64,000 nt of DNA, taken from the NCBI GenBank assembly GCA_022495005.1, contig JAGYXB010000440.1:1984001-2048000 (forward strand), read 5' to 3'. The notes beneath the pieces are model-generated. The model was given only the letters and a program-made list of their open reading frames with translations, was not told the DNA's origin and did not search any database. Origin of the DNA: Rhyacophila brunnea. Lineage: Eukaryota > Arthropoda > Insecta > Trichoptera > Rhyacophilidae. Position numbers and translations under genes: made by a program. Below are positions 1 to 13,200 of this stretch, piece by piece. Each line of letters begins with the position of its first letter. Within the stretch, counting starts at the first letter, position 1.

Positions 1-54
1 ACGAACTAGCTAGCGGTCGGCGAGATCTCATACCATGCGTCGAACTCCTGGACT

Positions 55-455
55 CGATAAAGTTTCATACTCAACTGAAACCAAAAACTCTTAAACCTAA
101 AACCCTAAGGCGAACTCAAAAGTATCCTATAAAACGAACACGTGACCATTTCTGTCCTTCACTATACCAACTTTACAACAGAGAAGAAAGGGAGAACAAT
201 TACAGTTGAGTATAATATCACGGCTAGACATACGTGTATCATGATATCTCGCTCGCGCGCATTTAATATCAATAGCGCTGAATAGCGAGTCACGGCGCAG
301 ATATTATCGAATGCGTTCGAATTCGAACATCTTATACGTTTCAAGTTTCTTGCAACAAGTTTATTGGGCAACAAATACTTAGTATGGGTAGTTTCATCCG
401 AAACTTAAGCACACAAACTTGTGACAGTATTTCCAACTCACCTCTAATAATGATG
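55..455 (-). repeat. Dispersed repeat, copy 1 (inverted relative to copy 2)
   Basis: The reverse complement of this stretch matches 3470-4070 in order. Shared blocks include one around 'gaaactacccatactaagta', one around 'ttaaatgcgc', and a final 'gggtatgaaactttt'-like block. The family is not recognised and no coding capacity is visible, so it is probably a nonautonomous mobile element. Confidence 0.6.
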
Positions 456-619
456 CATCAAAATGTATGAAAATTTTAAAATTTAAATTAACAATTATTG
501 GATCAAAAAACCTATGGGCCAACAGAAAAAGGTATTATTTATTATAATTGTCTACATGGAATAAACTGAATAAATACATACTTATGTTTTGCCAAAATAT
601 TGTTTAAAATCATTAAACC

Positions 620-1305
620 TATTTTTCTTAGTGTTTGTATTCATTTACGATTAATTAGTGACAATAGTTTTTGTTTTAGAGCGTGTTCAGAAAAAATTCT
701 TCGTCATCTCTATTTTAAAGTTAATAATTATTTTCCTTTTGACACCTTCTCAAACGAGTCTTTTCCGACTAACTTTCTTCAAGGCATGCTCGCCTTTCAT
801 TCTCTTGAAGCTCGTAGGTCACTTCTGCTCTTAAAGCATTTTTTCCCTGCTCTCACGTGGTATCATTTTCAATCCCGATATTCTAGAAAATTTAAATTTT
901 TACGCACCTGTCAATTACATGCGTGGTCGCAGCCATGACCTATTTTGGGTGAAAGCTGTTTCCTCATGCCAGGCTCACCAGGCACCAATAGCGAGGGCTG
1001 TGCGGTTGTTCAATGCACTCCCTAGAGATGTAGATATTTTTGGCGATGCATTATATATTCTGTTTTTTAAATTCTATTTTATGGTTTAATTTGTACTTTT
1101 TGAATCATTGTTGTTTTTTTTAATTTTATTTCTTTTGTATAAAACTATTTTTGCTTTCTTTTTTCCTCCACTTTGTTTTTTTCTGGTTTTCCGAACTGAT
1201 GACTTGTAATTTTTATTCTAAATGTCATGTTGTGAACGTCCTGAATTAACAATTTGTTATGTAGGTACTCAACGTGTCTTTTTCAAATAAATAAATAAAT
1301 AGTAT
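620..1305 (+). mobile_element. Jockey-like LINE, 3' end
   Basis: The reading frame at about 720-940 continues past a stop into residues like those at the C-terminal end of jockey/CR1-type reverse transcriptases, with a Leu/Phe-rich stretch and then a 'RHQ..RGLC'-like segment. An AT-rich 3' UTR follows, ending in an (AAAT)n tail at about 1288-1303. This tail type is usual for jockey-group LINEs. The copy is strongly 5'-truncated and contains stops. The clade is inferred from the tail and weak protein resemblance only. Confidence 0.5.
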
Positions 1306-2139
1306 ATTGATACGTGAAGACTACTTTTTCCATAGTGCAAATCGATCATTTGACAGTTGTAGTTGATTTGTGAATATCATCCATTTCCGATGTGATGAAC
1401 ATCTTTTTAAATGTCAGCGCTTTGTGAAAGAATTATATTCCCCATAATAAAGTTGCTACATATGACAATTTTAGAAAATATAATATTCTAAATAATAATT
1501 CATGAACTAGCTGCTAGATAATTTTGTAAAAAAAACTATGACGTTATTATATCCCTAGATATCAAATTATATGTTTGGTTTTTTAGTTACGATTTTCGAT
1601 AATAGACAATTTAGAGCAAATTAACAAACGTCATATTAATGTCAAATCAACTTTGTTTCTCAAGAATTTAATACTGTTAATCAACCGTTTTAGTGGCGTG
1701 ATTTGAATATTGTTATAATAAAATAGACCATTTTTGTCGTAACAAATCTTCCCGTGCTGTAAGCCTTTTGTTATTTCCTACACTTGATATCAGAATCATA
1801 AATAGAAACAGAAATACTGTTATCCTTTGATGATCTCTAAAAAACTAGTGAATCAAATGAACGTTTACGCTATTTTGTTTGAAATAATATGATAGATGAT
1901 CTCTTAATGCGCATCACCAATTAAGAAATTATTTTACATGTGCCTTTATTATTTTTGGTCGAACTTGTAATCATTGTTGTTTTCCTTATAGTGCAACAGG
2001 TGTATTTCAGTTTTGAAATTTCTTCCAATACGATCGGTCTTATTTATGGAGCTGGTAAAATTTCCGTATAGGTTTGCACTCATTTTACCAATGACATTAA
2101 TATGGACGAATCATCTGGAAAAGAAAATGACACTCACTT

Positions 2140-2318
2140 TATTGTCGGGTCTGCCGAATGGCATAATCTGTTCTAACGCCATTACAATAAAGGTGATATT
2201 CCTGATGCTTTTTGTTGGGTCTGCCGAATGGTTCGGTTCGAACGGGTTCGCTCAAATGAACATTGACATTAAAAACATTGCTCTAACGCCATTACAATAA
2301 TGGTCATATTCCTATAAA
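2140..2318 (+). repeat. Imperfect tandem duplication
   Basis: Two blocks each begin 'gggtctgccgaatgg' (about 2148 and 2217) and each are followed by 'tctaacgccattacaataa' with a nearly identical downstream stretch ending 'atattcct'. The second copy has an extra insertion between the two blocks. No gene is apparent. Confidence 0.6.
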
Positions 2319-2558
2319 TTCCCGATGCGTGATATCGCATAATGGAAATTGCGTGACGTCTACCTATACATGCGAATTTACTTGCTAGCTACTGTATTGA
2401 GTGCGTCGTCCATTAATAATGTCATTGCATTTTACACACTAAAACTTACAAAAACCAACAGACTACTATTTTTAATATTCAATGAAACATTATTGCCAGT
2501 GTGGGGAAGCGAAAAGACAATACATTTGAAATAATTTAATTATCAATTATTAACATGA

Positions 2559-2964
2559 TACCTTGTTTACACGTACACGGATTTACTGCTGACAGTACGT
2601 ATTATCGCAGCCATAACTAGAAAATGCACGCGTATACACGTATTATTGTGCAAGATTGCATGCATGGATTTAAAAAGTTCAGCAACTTCTGAATTTTCTT
2701 CACATGACAGTTGGGACTTGGGAGATATCTGCGCCTGCGCAATAGAACGATAGCGGTGAACCTGAGGACATAAAACGAACTACACCGCGCAGAGCTTTTT
2801 TGACGTTTACCAATTTTCACAACCAGTTTTCGCATCATGCTTACGCTTGAAGAATTAGATTGGCGGGACAGTCAGCACTTTTACGTGTACACAGTTATTA
2901 TCGCTATAATTTAATTTACACGCTGTTGGTGCCAGTAAATCCATGCCCATGTACATGCAGAGTA
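2559..2964. mobile_element. PIF/Harbinger-type MITE, copy A
   Basis: The left end carries the terminal motif 'ttacacgtacacggattt'. The right end has the inverted 'cagtaaatccatgcccatgt'. The interior shares the 'gcctgcgcaatagaacgata' block with the copies at 12946-13350, 13354-14224 and 31332-31644. The better copies of this family have TTA target duplications, which points to PIF/Harbinger. This copy is degenerate at its right end. Confidence 0.55.
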
Positions 2965-3299
2965 CGAAACAGTCGACGCAGAGACTGGGTTTTTTTTCTA
3001 ATTGCCTTACCTGCTGCGATATCACAAAACTGACAACCAGTTGCTCACACTTAATCAATCACAGATGTTTAATGGCAGTCTAGAACAGAAATCTCTCGAA
3101 GTCACAAATTTCAATTTCATAACAATAATTAACACACCAGAAGTATTCCACATAATATTTTAGTTGAGGCAGTGTTCTGGCAATGATCAATATTATATAT
3201 TTCTGTTGCAGACCTATATGGCAATTTTAGTATTGAATGAAATTGAAATTTACCTAGGCACCTCTGGAAATACTCTCTAATTGGGATTCATGTTTCAGG

Positions 3300-4716
3300 A
3301 TGCCGTACATTGTGGTAACGGGGCAGTTGAAAGCTCCTGCGTTGGGTGGAGCCGAGTGCACATTGGTTGCTGGTCTTTCTTCCCAGGAAAGGGACAAGTT
3401 TGTTGCTGTAAATATACATATTTTTTTTTTTTTTATTAAGTAATTTTTGAGTGCGTGCACTCATGGTAATCGTTAGAGGTGAGCTGGAAATACTTTCACC
3501 TGTTTGTGTACTCAAGTTTCGGATGAAACTACCCATACTAAGTATTTGTGGCCCAATAAACTTATTCCAAAAAACTTGTGATGATATAATCGCGAGTCAC
3601 TGTTCTGTGCACTCGCCAGTTGGTAGACTTTCAACACTATTGACATTAAATGCGCACAAACGAAATAGCACTTGAATATAGGTATATTTTAATTTATTAG
3701 TCTATTGCGTTCGAATGTTTGAATAACAATAGATCATAAATTTTGTGTCGCAGCACAGTGGTGAGATGATGCACAGGCTTACGCTTGTTATATACCGCTC
3801 AAAACATGTTTAAAATTAAAAAAAATCACTGTTATTCATTTTTGTTAACAATAATATTGTAACCTAACAGGAAAACTACTCATAAATTAAAAAAAATATA
3901 TAATAAATAGAACTTTTCGACAAGCGGAGCTCAGCGTATTTTTAGCGATTATATTGAAGCCGGTGCACAGTCTGAGTTCCCTGAGCCGATACGTATTTTA
4001 AAATACTAATAATATGGAGTTGGTTTTAGTTGCAGTTGGGTATGAAACTTTTGTTGCATACGCACGCCAAACGATCTATATAGTATTCCAAATATTAGTT
4101 AGTATTTCGGAACAAGTTTATATACTAAGTATTTTTTTATACTGGTAGTGGGTATACTTAGTCTTCAAAATTGACCATCTCTAGTAATCGTCCCTATTAA
4201 TTTCGATAGCCCTCTCTACTAACTTAACTAACGCACAAATTACATTGGCAGATTCTCAGGCCAACGTCAGCCACAATCGCCTTCAATCGTCACTTTTGAG
4301 TCATTCAACGGCTGTGTATTGCACAAGCAAAATTTTCATAATGGTGCCTCCAAACTGTCCCCACCTCGGGCCTCAAAAACCGCCAATGTTTATAATTTTC
4401 CATTTTCACGTCCTGACTATCTCACCAATCCATCGTACTTTTTTCTCTTAATAAACATAAGTATTACTTTCTATCATAGGAAATGGAAGCAGTGACTCCA
4501 GGAAGTAGCAGGGTGTCAGGGTCGGGGTCGGTTCGCGTAGACGGAAGGGGACGAGTTCTGCAGCTACTCAATAGACTCCATCACGCGTATGGTTATCATG
4601 TTATCAGCCACTCGATGGTTATTTCTAATAACAATCAGGAGAAAATGTCGTGGACCCTCTTCCGGAAGTCATCGTCTGCGTCCGGCGGTGTGACTTCTTC
4701 GAGCTCAGCTTTTTAA
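3300..4716 (+). CDS. GCHFR-like: GTP cyclohydrolase I feedback regulatory protein (GFRP)-like, gene 1
   Basis: The model has two coding exons, 3299-3407 (ATG at 3300 directly after a 'tttcag' acceptor, so an upstream untranslated exon is likely) and 4480-4716, joined in phase 0, giving about 114 residues. The protein starts MPYIVVTGQLK, as GFRP starts MPYLLISTQI, and ends with a strand-like block GYHVISHSMVI...KMSWTLFRK that parallels the GFRP C-terminus (GFRVLSM...LVWCLHK). A Ser-rich tail of about 15 residues follows. Human GFRP has 84 residues. In mammals GFRP binds GTP cyclohydrolase I in the cytosol and mediates inhibition by tetrahydrobiopterin and stimulation by phenylalanine. A paralogue-like gene lies at 32296-35671. 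The assignment rests on memory of the family, and the middle region is poorly conserved. A dispersed repeat occupies most of the intron. Confidence 0.6.
3470..4070 (+). repeat. Dispersed repeat, copy 2, in the intron of GFRP-like gene 1
   Basis: This matches the reverse complement of 55-455 in several collinear blocks. The first is just after the 'gaggtgag' near 3475 and the last is the 'gggtatgaaactttt' block near 4040. The two copies are inverted and flank GFRP-like exon 1. Confidence 0.6.
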
Positions 4717-4785
4717 ACAAAATTTAGACAAAATTCGTCACCGCTTTAAAAAAATATATCGTATTAGTTTTTAAGATTATTGTGC

Positions 4786-4791
4786 AATAAA
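4786..4791 (+). promoter_or_regulatory. Polyadenylation signal of GFRP-like gene 1
   Basis: A canonical AATAAA lies 70 bases after the TAA stop of the GFRP-like gene. Position and strand fit a 3' end, and a GU-rich element was not confirmed. Confidence 0.55.
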
Positions 4792-5487
4792 ATACGTACA
4801 TTCCAGTACATCTTAAAAATAATTTACACTTACGTTATATTGGATGATAGATCTGTTTTCTAATAATCATTATATAAAGTAATATCTATGAAATTACCGT
4901 ATTGTCCTAAACATTGCATTAGAAATATTGGGTGCAGCCATTAATATTAGAAATGTACCAATGCACAGGGTTTCCATGTTGGAAGAATATTTCTCAACCT
5001 TATGAAATGCTATGACGCTCGCTCGCCATTACTATTTTCATGCTCTGTTGATTTTGACAAAATGGCGGTGGTAGTTATTTGATCTATAGCTAAATGCAAC
5101 ATTCCTCCTGAGTACCTGAATGAATAATACTGTGTCGACTTTAGTGTGCCTCAGTACATACATTTTTATGTTGTGTTATGTGAATCTCAACTATATTATA
5201 CACATAATAAGTTGCAGTCGCTCTGTAATTATGTGTTGCGAGACTATTAAGAGGAACAACATAGTGTTTTTCCTGGAAGATAGATATAGAGTGACGTAGC
5301 TGCCCCAGTTATCTTTTTGTTATCGTCAGGGTCTGTTGTGTTTCTACACCGCGAGGTTACAACAGACTTTTAAAAATGTTAATAAGACAAAAAAACTGAA
5401 TCATTCAAAATTCAAATCGATTCGTCATTTGAAAAAGTTACAATATGATCTTCAACTGGGCAAGTGTCAATCATTCATTGATTCATC
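4792..5487. other. Intergenic, nothing recognised
   Basis: AT-rich sequence with no supported exon, RNA or repeat boundary. Confidence 0.5.
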
Positions 5488-6267
5488 CTATAGGGCAGGG
5501 GTCGGCAAACCGCGGCTCGCGAGCCACATGTGGCTCTTTGGGTATTGGCGTGCGGCTCTTTGCCAAATTCCCTATTCACATTTTTTACAAAAAAGGTATA
5601 ATTGTTGTCGTTTTAAATCTGCCCATTGCAAAAGTCGACAAATTAAATTTTTCTCCAATTCATATTGACATGAGCACTTTTAAAATAGATTTTTTTGGTG
5701 GATTTAGCAAGTTCCAAATTTGTAGGTCTTGCACCAAAATTTTGGATTTGGAGAGAGAAAAATGCTATTTAATTTCACAACACAGCGGAGCGCTTTTCAA
5801 TACATGGTATAGCTTTCCGAACTCTTATTCGAGTCTACGTAATATGTATGTGAACAATCATTTTCAAACATGAACAATATAAATAGCATTTAGAGAAGCC
5901 AAATAACCGATGAGAATTTGAAGTAGCGCCTAAAGTTGAAAACTACAAGTTACATACCAAACATACAGACACTCTCCAAATAAATGCAAGGAAGGTCATT
6001 GTTCACATTAGTTTTAAGGAATGCGTGAAAATTGTATGTAACTCGTTTTCTGTAAAAATTATATTTATAACTTCAACAATAAAAAAACGTATATTTGCGT
6101 TAGTTTTATTCGCAAAATCTTCTTCACTTGATAAATAAATAATAACATTCACTGAAATAAATCATATTTATAAAAATATATGTATGGCTTTTGAAAATTT
6201 TTTTAACCGTCGTGATACTCATATTTGGCTCTTTTGGTCCAAGAGTTTGCCGACCCCTGCTATAGGG
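5488..6267 (+). mobile_element. hAT transposon relic with perfect 8-bp target duplication
   Basis: The element runs from 5496 to 6259 (764 bases). It begins CAGGGGTCGGCAAAC and ends with the inverted GTTTGCCGACCCCTG, flanked on both sides by CTATAGGG (5488-5495 and 6260-6267). These are hAT hallmarks. The plus strand from about 5660 to 5990 holds a decayed piece of a transposase C-terminal region, including residues such as FGGFSKF, LDLEREK and ISQHSGA. These resemble the dimerisation part of BED-finger hAT proteins of the GTF2IRD2/EPM2AIP1 type. Stops and deletions make it an internally deleted, dead copy. Confidence 0.85.
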
Positions 6268-8260
6268 AATAAAAAATATGGGAGTGGAATATGACTACAT
6301 ACTTAACAGAAAATGAGTAGCGTCTGTCAAAAAAGATTTTGAGACGTGTAATATTTCCTAAGAAGTGGAAAGTGACATAGATATGGTGATATTATATCGG
6401 GTGGTAATGATTCAAGAAACATATATGATAATTAAACTGTAATTGCCAGATGCTTAATCATACTAAACTGCCACTTAATACTAGGCGGCCTTTTAGTGAA
6501 TGGCGACATCACTAAATTGTAATAGAATTGAAAAATGTAAGCGACGGCTGTCAAAACAGTCACGTGTATCATGGAAGGAATTCAGGTATGAATAGCATTC
6601 AAGTTTTAATAAAAATTCAGTTCTTTTAAATCCTACAATATTTGAGTTATTTGTGTTGGTATGTTATCTTAGATCGTTCTGTGCATGGGTTTATAACCTG
6701 AAAAGATTGTCAACATAAATAACTGAAATATTATTGATCATATCTTCCATACGATGAACGAAATAAAATCCTATTTTTATTTGAATTCCTATGTCTTGAT
6801 TTGGTTGACTGATTCAACAGAATGATGCCAAATGCGTTTCTCAGGTCTGTCACTGTTTAGTGGTCGTGCGGCATATTTTGGTAAAGTTAATTTAACAATG
6901 ACATCTCTGCACCTGGCACTGACATTTTTTCTTTGACCAAAATACTAATTATTTTTTTAAACATTTAATTTTTCTTTTCAATCCTCATCTTATGTTTAGG
7001 ATAATATGGTACTGAATTATATTCCCATATAAATGATTTTAATTTTTATACATAATTTGTATTGAAATTAGTATTAGGTAAGTACCTATATTATTGTTTA
7101 TTGTTTTGTGAATTTTTACACTCTAAAATATGATATTATGGTGACTGGTGGAATTATTAGTATTTTAAGACATTGTTAAACATTCTTTATAAGCTTATTT
7201 AAATATATTACATTATTAAATGACAATTATTGTTACTTATAATAATAATATGTCAGAACTTCCATGTTGATAGACTGTTTAAATTTTTTTATATAAGACA
7301 ATTTTACGCCTTTTTAAATCTTGTGATTATGAAATCCATCCAACAATGTATTATATTATAATAATATTGTATTACGTATTTATGTACTAATGTATTGTGA
7401 AAAATTTACATGAATTTATACAAATTCTAATAATATTTTCTTTAAATAAAAATCACTTTTTTTAATAAAAAATATTTCCTTCACAATTATTACCAGTTTT
7501 CCAATCACTTAAATCAATAAGTTTACTTTATGTTGAGTTTACTATTGACATTTTATTTGGATCCAGGACATTGATGCAAAGTTGTTAGAGAAAATCTTCT
7601 CTACTAGCCGATGGAGCTTAATGTGAATCTGAAGAAAAGGCTCATGGTGTACTGTTTAATTTGCTGATTCATTTGTAGCTAACTTCAGACTATTATTATA
7701 TCACCCGTTTCTAGGGATATTATATAAAAAATATCGAAGTATCAATACTTGCAAGTATCAAATAATGCTTGTCCGCAAGGGATTTTTTCTGAAATTGCAA
7801 AATAAAAGTATTGTATAGGTCAAATATTTTTGAAATGCTTATCCGTCAAATACTGCAAGCTTTTCAACACAATTTTACATTCACCAATATAGTTAATTCC
7901 ATCAATTATTAGGTACAAAATTAACAAGTGTAAAGTTAAATGGTTACACCAAGACAAACAAGATGATGTTGGATGGATTGATGCCTTAGATGTAGCGCAG
8001 ACTATAGTACTGTACGTGTCCAGTCCGGACCACAAGAACAAATGGAGATGCTCACATTGTCAAAGAGACATCTCATAAACAAAATGGTCTAGCGGTCATG
8101 CGAAATGCTCATAGACAAGTCTGACTAACTGTTGTCTACTTCTATTTGAAATGTATGCGAGCGCGCAGACTATGAAAAAACAGTCTAGTGCCTCGCCTCT
8201 TTACTGCCAGAATCATCTGAGTGTCCACAGGGAGACTTGTTTTGTGTTACTCTATTTGGT
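6268..8260. other. Intergenic, AT-rich, nothing recognised
   Basis: No exon with a family match and no clear TIR pair was found. A short sequence near 6571 (ATG GAA GGA ATT CAG followed by gtatga) looks like a mini-exon, but its phase does not fit the SPAG6 exon downstream. Confidence 0.4.
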
Positions 8261-8900
8261 GAACCATGTTTACGGAGGAGGAACAAATAGAAAAATTTAT
8301 TGATGAGGTGGAAAAACGGCCGATTCTTTACAATGAACAAAAGAACATTCAGACATCAATTTAAAAGAGAATAATTACAAGATAAAAAGAACTTTTTATA
8401 TACCACGTTTTTAAATTTTCCTGTTGAATCATATAAACTTTACGATCCTATGTATTAATAATTTAGGACAAATAAGGCAATTGTCAACAAATCATTTTTT
8501 TTCTATTTTGCAACAAACAATAATATAGAATACTGAAATGTCATTTTGATTTCCATGGTAACGCACGTATATATGAATAATTTAGTTGCTAGGACCACCC
8601 CCTTAGCAACCAATAATAGTGGATTGGATTACGGATTTCTTCCGAAATAACTTTTCATACAAAACAGAATTCACTGAAAATGAATTCAATTCTACTTAAA
8701 GATGGCTAAAAGTATTAAAAAAAATGAATTGGCACCGTGTTCTGATGTATTCTAAAAGTTTCAAATGTCTGGCTAGTCGGGAAGTTAGTTAAAAATCGAT
8801 TGCAAGATTTGTACTGGATAAACAACCACCGGACAAACAAGAATACGAGCTAAGAAAAACCTGGTAACAAATGGGAAGAACTAACTGGTAATACTGGAAT
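8261..8900 (+). mobile_element. PIF/Harbinger-like remnant with MADF-domain fragment
   Basis: From 8267 a short frame reads MFTEEEQIEKFIDEVEKRP and then ILYN before stopping at about 8363. This looks like the start of a MADF domain, the DNA-binding domain carried by the second protein of PIF/Harbinger elements. The following 8370-8890 matches 13745-14190 inside element C, for example the 'agataaaaagaactttt' and 'gtcgggaagttagtt' blocks. This ties the MADF relic to the MITE family. The ends of this copy are not clear. Confidence 0.5.
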
Positions 8901-10270
8901 AGTATGATGTGGATTTATGTCTTTATAAGTGATGTAAGTCACAATCAATTTTAACAAATTATCAAAGCTAGATACACACATTAAGGGGGGACATGCTCAG
9001 CGTACGTAAAAATGGAGCTTTTATGCTATTTTCAAAGCATGATCCTGGACATTCCTTAAACGTTGTAGATAATCTATTTACATAATTTTGAAGCCTTATT
9101 ATCCTTTATATTTATTTTAAACATTTGATGGCTGCATAAAGTATTTTGATTACATAAAATAGTATTCTTTTAAACCTCTCGCTCTAATGTTTTAGAATAT
9201 AGTCATATTTCAGTACGTCCATGTGAAGTGGTGTTAAGATTTTTATGTTTATTAATTTTTAAAAACATTTATAAAACCTTTAGTAAAATTTATGTCGACA
9301 TTATTATAGTGAAATATTTACAATAAAAAATTATATTGATAATCTCTGTGATCCCAAATTTGACAAGAATTAGGCATTTTATTATTCAAAAAATGGCCAA
9401 GATTTACACATTTATAGATACTTTTAAAGATACTGATAATAAGCTATGTGTTTGATCATTCAAATGTGATAAACATTCTATGAATAATGTTTGCGTTATA
9501 ATAATTATCGACCTAAGAATAGGGTAGTATTTTTTTGAAATACACCGTTTCTATTTGCATTTCCTAGTGGCTAAGCTACAACATACGGCCGTAGCTATAA
9601 ATTGACAAACGATAAATGAAGTAGGGAGTAAGATCACGGTAACGCGCGTGTTTGAACATGTACCGTTTAAAAAAAAAAAAATTCGGTAAGGTATATTTAG
9701 GTTAGGTTTAGGATATTTCGGTCAGTGTCTGGCATCCTGTGTAAACCCTCCCTAAATCCGTAATCCACCAGCATCCTCAAATTACAATCCACTGCTAAAA
9801 AGCGCCATCAGTTCATTTTCAAACTAATTAAGACTGGTTCTATGATTTTGTATTTTATAACATTTTTCCAAAGATTCCATTTTTCTGATTTTAAGGTATA
9901 TATTAAAGGTAATTGTCAAAGTATATATTAAATTATGGAAATAATTTTTTTGCTATGGCATTGACATATTTTTCTTTATTCAAATTGAAAAAATATTCTA
10001 AACAATAGAAAAAACAAAAATCTCATGAAAGTGTCAAAATTATCCAACATAAGATTTTGATACTGAACACTACAAATGAAAATGGATAATGTCTTTACAG
10101 GAATAAATAAAAGAGTTTAATTTTTAAAATAGCTTCATAGGAATGTCTTGTAAAAATATTAAACAAGGTGATGCGGTTATCAATGAAAATAATTTAAAAT
10201 TTTAATATAATGGATTTACAATGACAGATCTAAGATGAAGTACCAAGCTTTTAATTATTATATATTTTAG
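8901..10270. other. Upstream flank of the located SPAG6 exons, no gene recognised
   Basis: AT-rich. A short inverted similarity links 8620-8645 ('ggattacggattt') with 9750-9785 ('aaatccgtaatcc'), so an old TIR element may span this area. 'taggttaggtttagg' near 9697 resembles the insect telomere unit but is a single short run. The missing first SPAG6 exon may lie here but was not identified. Confidence 0.35.
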
Positions 10271-13200
10271 CATTCGACCAATATCAGAAAGCTCGGCTGG
10301 AATTTGTTCAATCCATTGCTGAACTCTCATCATGGCAAAGCAACATAAAGGGTTTGGAAAGGACAGATGTTGTCGGTAAATATACAATTAAATTTCCCAT
10401 CTGCTTCCCAATGAAAATAATGGCAATTAGTATACTGTATCCATTAGTATCCATCAAACCATTAGTTTCTATACTTAAAACAAACCAAAATCCAACACAA
10501 CCCACTGATCTCTGGGGTGCGGTAGGTTGTTTTAGATATTGGTTTGTTTTTATGTCTCGAATGATCATGAAAACGACACAGTAAATAAATTATTATATAC
10601 GAAAATAATTCGTATAACAATAGTGAAACTACCGCTTCTTTCACGTTATACGGTTTTGACTGTACAGCAAAAAATCAAACGGCAACATTCTTTTAGTGGC
10701 GTGAAGAAGAGCACGGCTCTTTTCACATTACATGGCGACGGTTAAAAACCGAAACGGCGCCGTATAGCAGCCGTCTATTGCCACTGCATACATGGCGGCC
10801 AGACTGTCACCGATGACTTAGTGGTGTACGTGACCTAATGCACGCTTTCATATTAGACGGCTTTAAATCGTACAAACAACACAACACTCAACCACAAACT
10901 GAGCTAGTGATGGAATAAAACCATGCATAAACCGTATAGTGGGAAAAGAGCTTGAACTTGTTGCCGATTCGGATTTTTACCGTTTGGTTTTTTACGTACG
11001 GTCGTCAAAACCGTATAATGTGAATGGAGGGTTAGGGGCCGTCCGTTTTGAGCAAAATTGCAGATGTTGATGTAGATGACAAAAACTGCTGCAATTCTGC
11101 CACGTCAGCGACACATGCATTGGTATAGACCAGGTGTCAGCATACATTTAATTATCATAATATTCAACCTAATCGTACATTGGGTCCATCTTTGATTTAC
11201 TATAATACGCGATAGCCATTTGGCTAGATTCACATAAATATTTCGATGCATACATACACAATTTCTGACAGTTCGTAAAGCATTAGGGACCATTCACTCT
11301 CATTCATATTTAAAAAAAAAAAACATGGTCCGGTAACGATCTCCATTGACCGTAACGTGAGCTCTGGTCTCATATTTAATGAAGTAAGGTCCAACGATGC
11401 CGCCAGCATGTAAACTGCACCAAACTGTGCATTTTTGTTTATATAATAGTCTGAAGGGTCTTTTCTGGATGGGTCTGCACTTCATATGTGACAATTTTGC
11501 ATATTATTAACAAACCCGTTAAGCCAAAAATGAGCTTCATCACTGAATGCAATTTTGTAGTAAAACAACGTTTAAGTTGCACGAATCGACGACTGATTTT
11601 CAAAGTAAATTTGGATAATTCGGTAGTGTTGTTCAAGTGTGACTATATTCATGATGGTTTGCCAAACTACACTGAACATAAATGTCAAAAAATGAGCGCG
11701 TAGTATCACAGCTCGGTTTCAAAAAAATATACCATTTAGCTAATATTCATCGATTAACTACACTGTCTTTGTTTAGAATCAAAATTTCTTTAAAATTCTA
11801 CAATTTAGAAATTGATTATTCTATTGATAAAATAATGTTTTAAAAGCATTACAATATGTTCCCTGATGCTTTGTGATTTCTTTAATAGGAAATGTAATGT
11901 AGTTTAATAAGTTTTTTCATCCATACCTGGATATTTTTTAAAACTAATCATAATGTTATGTTGTTAGAGTTATTGGTACCGTTGATTGATGACAAGGATG
12001 CAAGTATTCGCCGCATTGTTGCGGTAGTGGCCAGCCGTCTTTCGGAGCGATCAGAACAATTAGCCATCCAGATTGCGTCTTCTCCTGTTCTGCCATCAAT
12101 CATTGAACAATTTGACACATGCAATGTGAGTTTCCAATCCAACATCGATGTGAATATTATGAATATAATAGATGATACTATATTATGTTAAAATAATACT
12201 AACAATGCTTCCGATCCTCTTTTTGCACGGGGGATACGTTCCAAAGACTGCCGTGCAAAACAAAAACATGTAAAAAAGGATAAGGTGCCCATACAAAAAT
12301 GGTAGATAGGTTCCATTACTTAACTTCAACTCAAAATATGAAATTCTTGAACTCAAAAATAAATCGAATTTATTTATTATTTATACATTAATATGTATAC
12401 ATAAAAATACATAGTTTTCGATTTAAATTAAATTTAGCATAGAGAAATATATTCATTCAGTCTGGTTACTTGACAATAAACGTGCCCGTTTACTGCTGTT
12501 TTTCTCTGGCGAAAAATCACTCTCATCGCTGGAAATATTTAATGACGCTGACGCTGAAGAACGCGTCGCGTCTCGAGTATCGAACCCGAAATGACTGACT
12601 AGTGTCACCATGTATGTATGTATGTATATCTGGGTGGCATCGGATGACAACATATGGATGCACCAATGGCGTGCAATTTTTTGATAACTATGTACATACA
12701 TACGTATTTTTATTCTTTTTAGATTTTTTAAACCGTGTTAAAGCAACAAAATTAGTGTAAATGGTATTTTTTAAAGTCATTTGGTCAAATAAAACCACGA
12801 AGGCATCAATTTGATTTTAGATCTATTTAGATCTAAATGAGTCAAATTCTCACGCTAAAGACATGTATAAACAGCATATTATTTCAAAATTTATTAGGAT
12901 AGAACAAACTTTAAATTTTCATTGTCATTCATTTTATATGTATTATAGTGCCTGTACACATGCGTGGATTTACCGCCGGCAATAGTGTGTATATTAAACT
13001 ATCGCAACAATAACTGCTTACACGCAAAAGTGCTGACTCTCTCGCCAATCTCATTCCTCAAGCGTAAGCGAGATACGTTTTTGTCATTGTATAGTGTTAT
13101 GTAACAGGTTTTGAAAATTGGTAAATGTCAAATTTTTCTGTGCCATTTAGTTCGTATTTTTATCCGGCAGGTTCGCTACTGTCGTTTTACTGCACATGCA

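Noticed and set aside
4245..4451. Frame of 68 codons next to the GFRP-like exon
   Set aside because: It is intronic, with no match and no compatible splice sites.
6571..6585. Candidate first exon of SPAG6 (ATG GAA GGA ATT CAG then gtatga)
   Set aside because: It ends in phase 0, while the next exon needs one base from the previous exon, and the residues do not match the family start.
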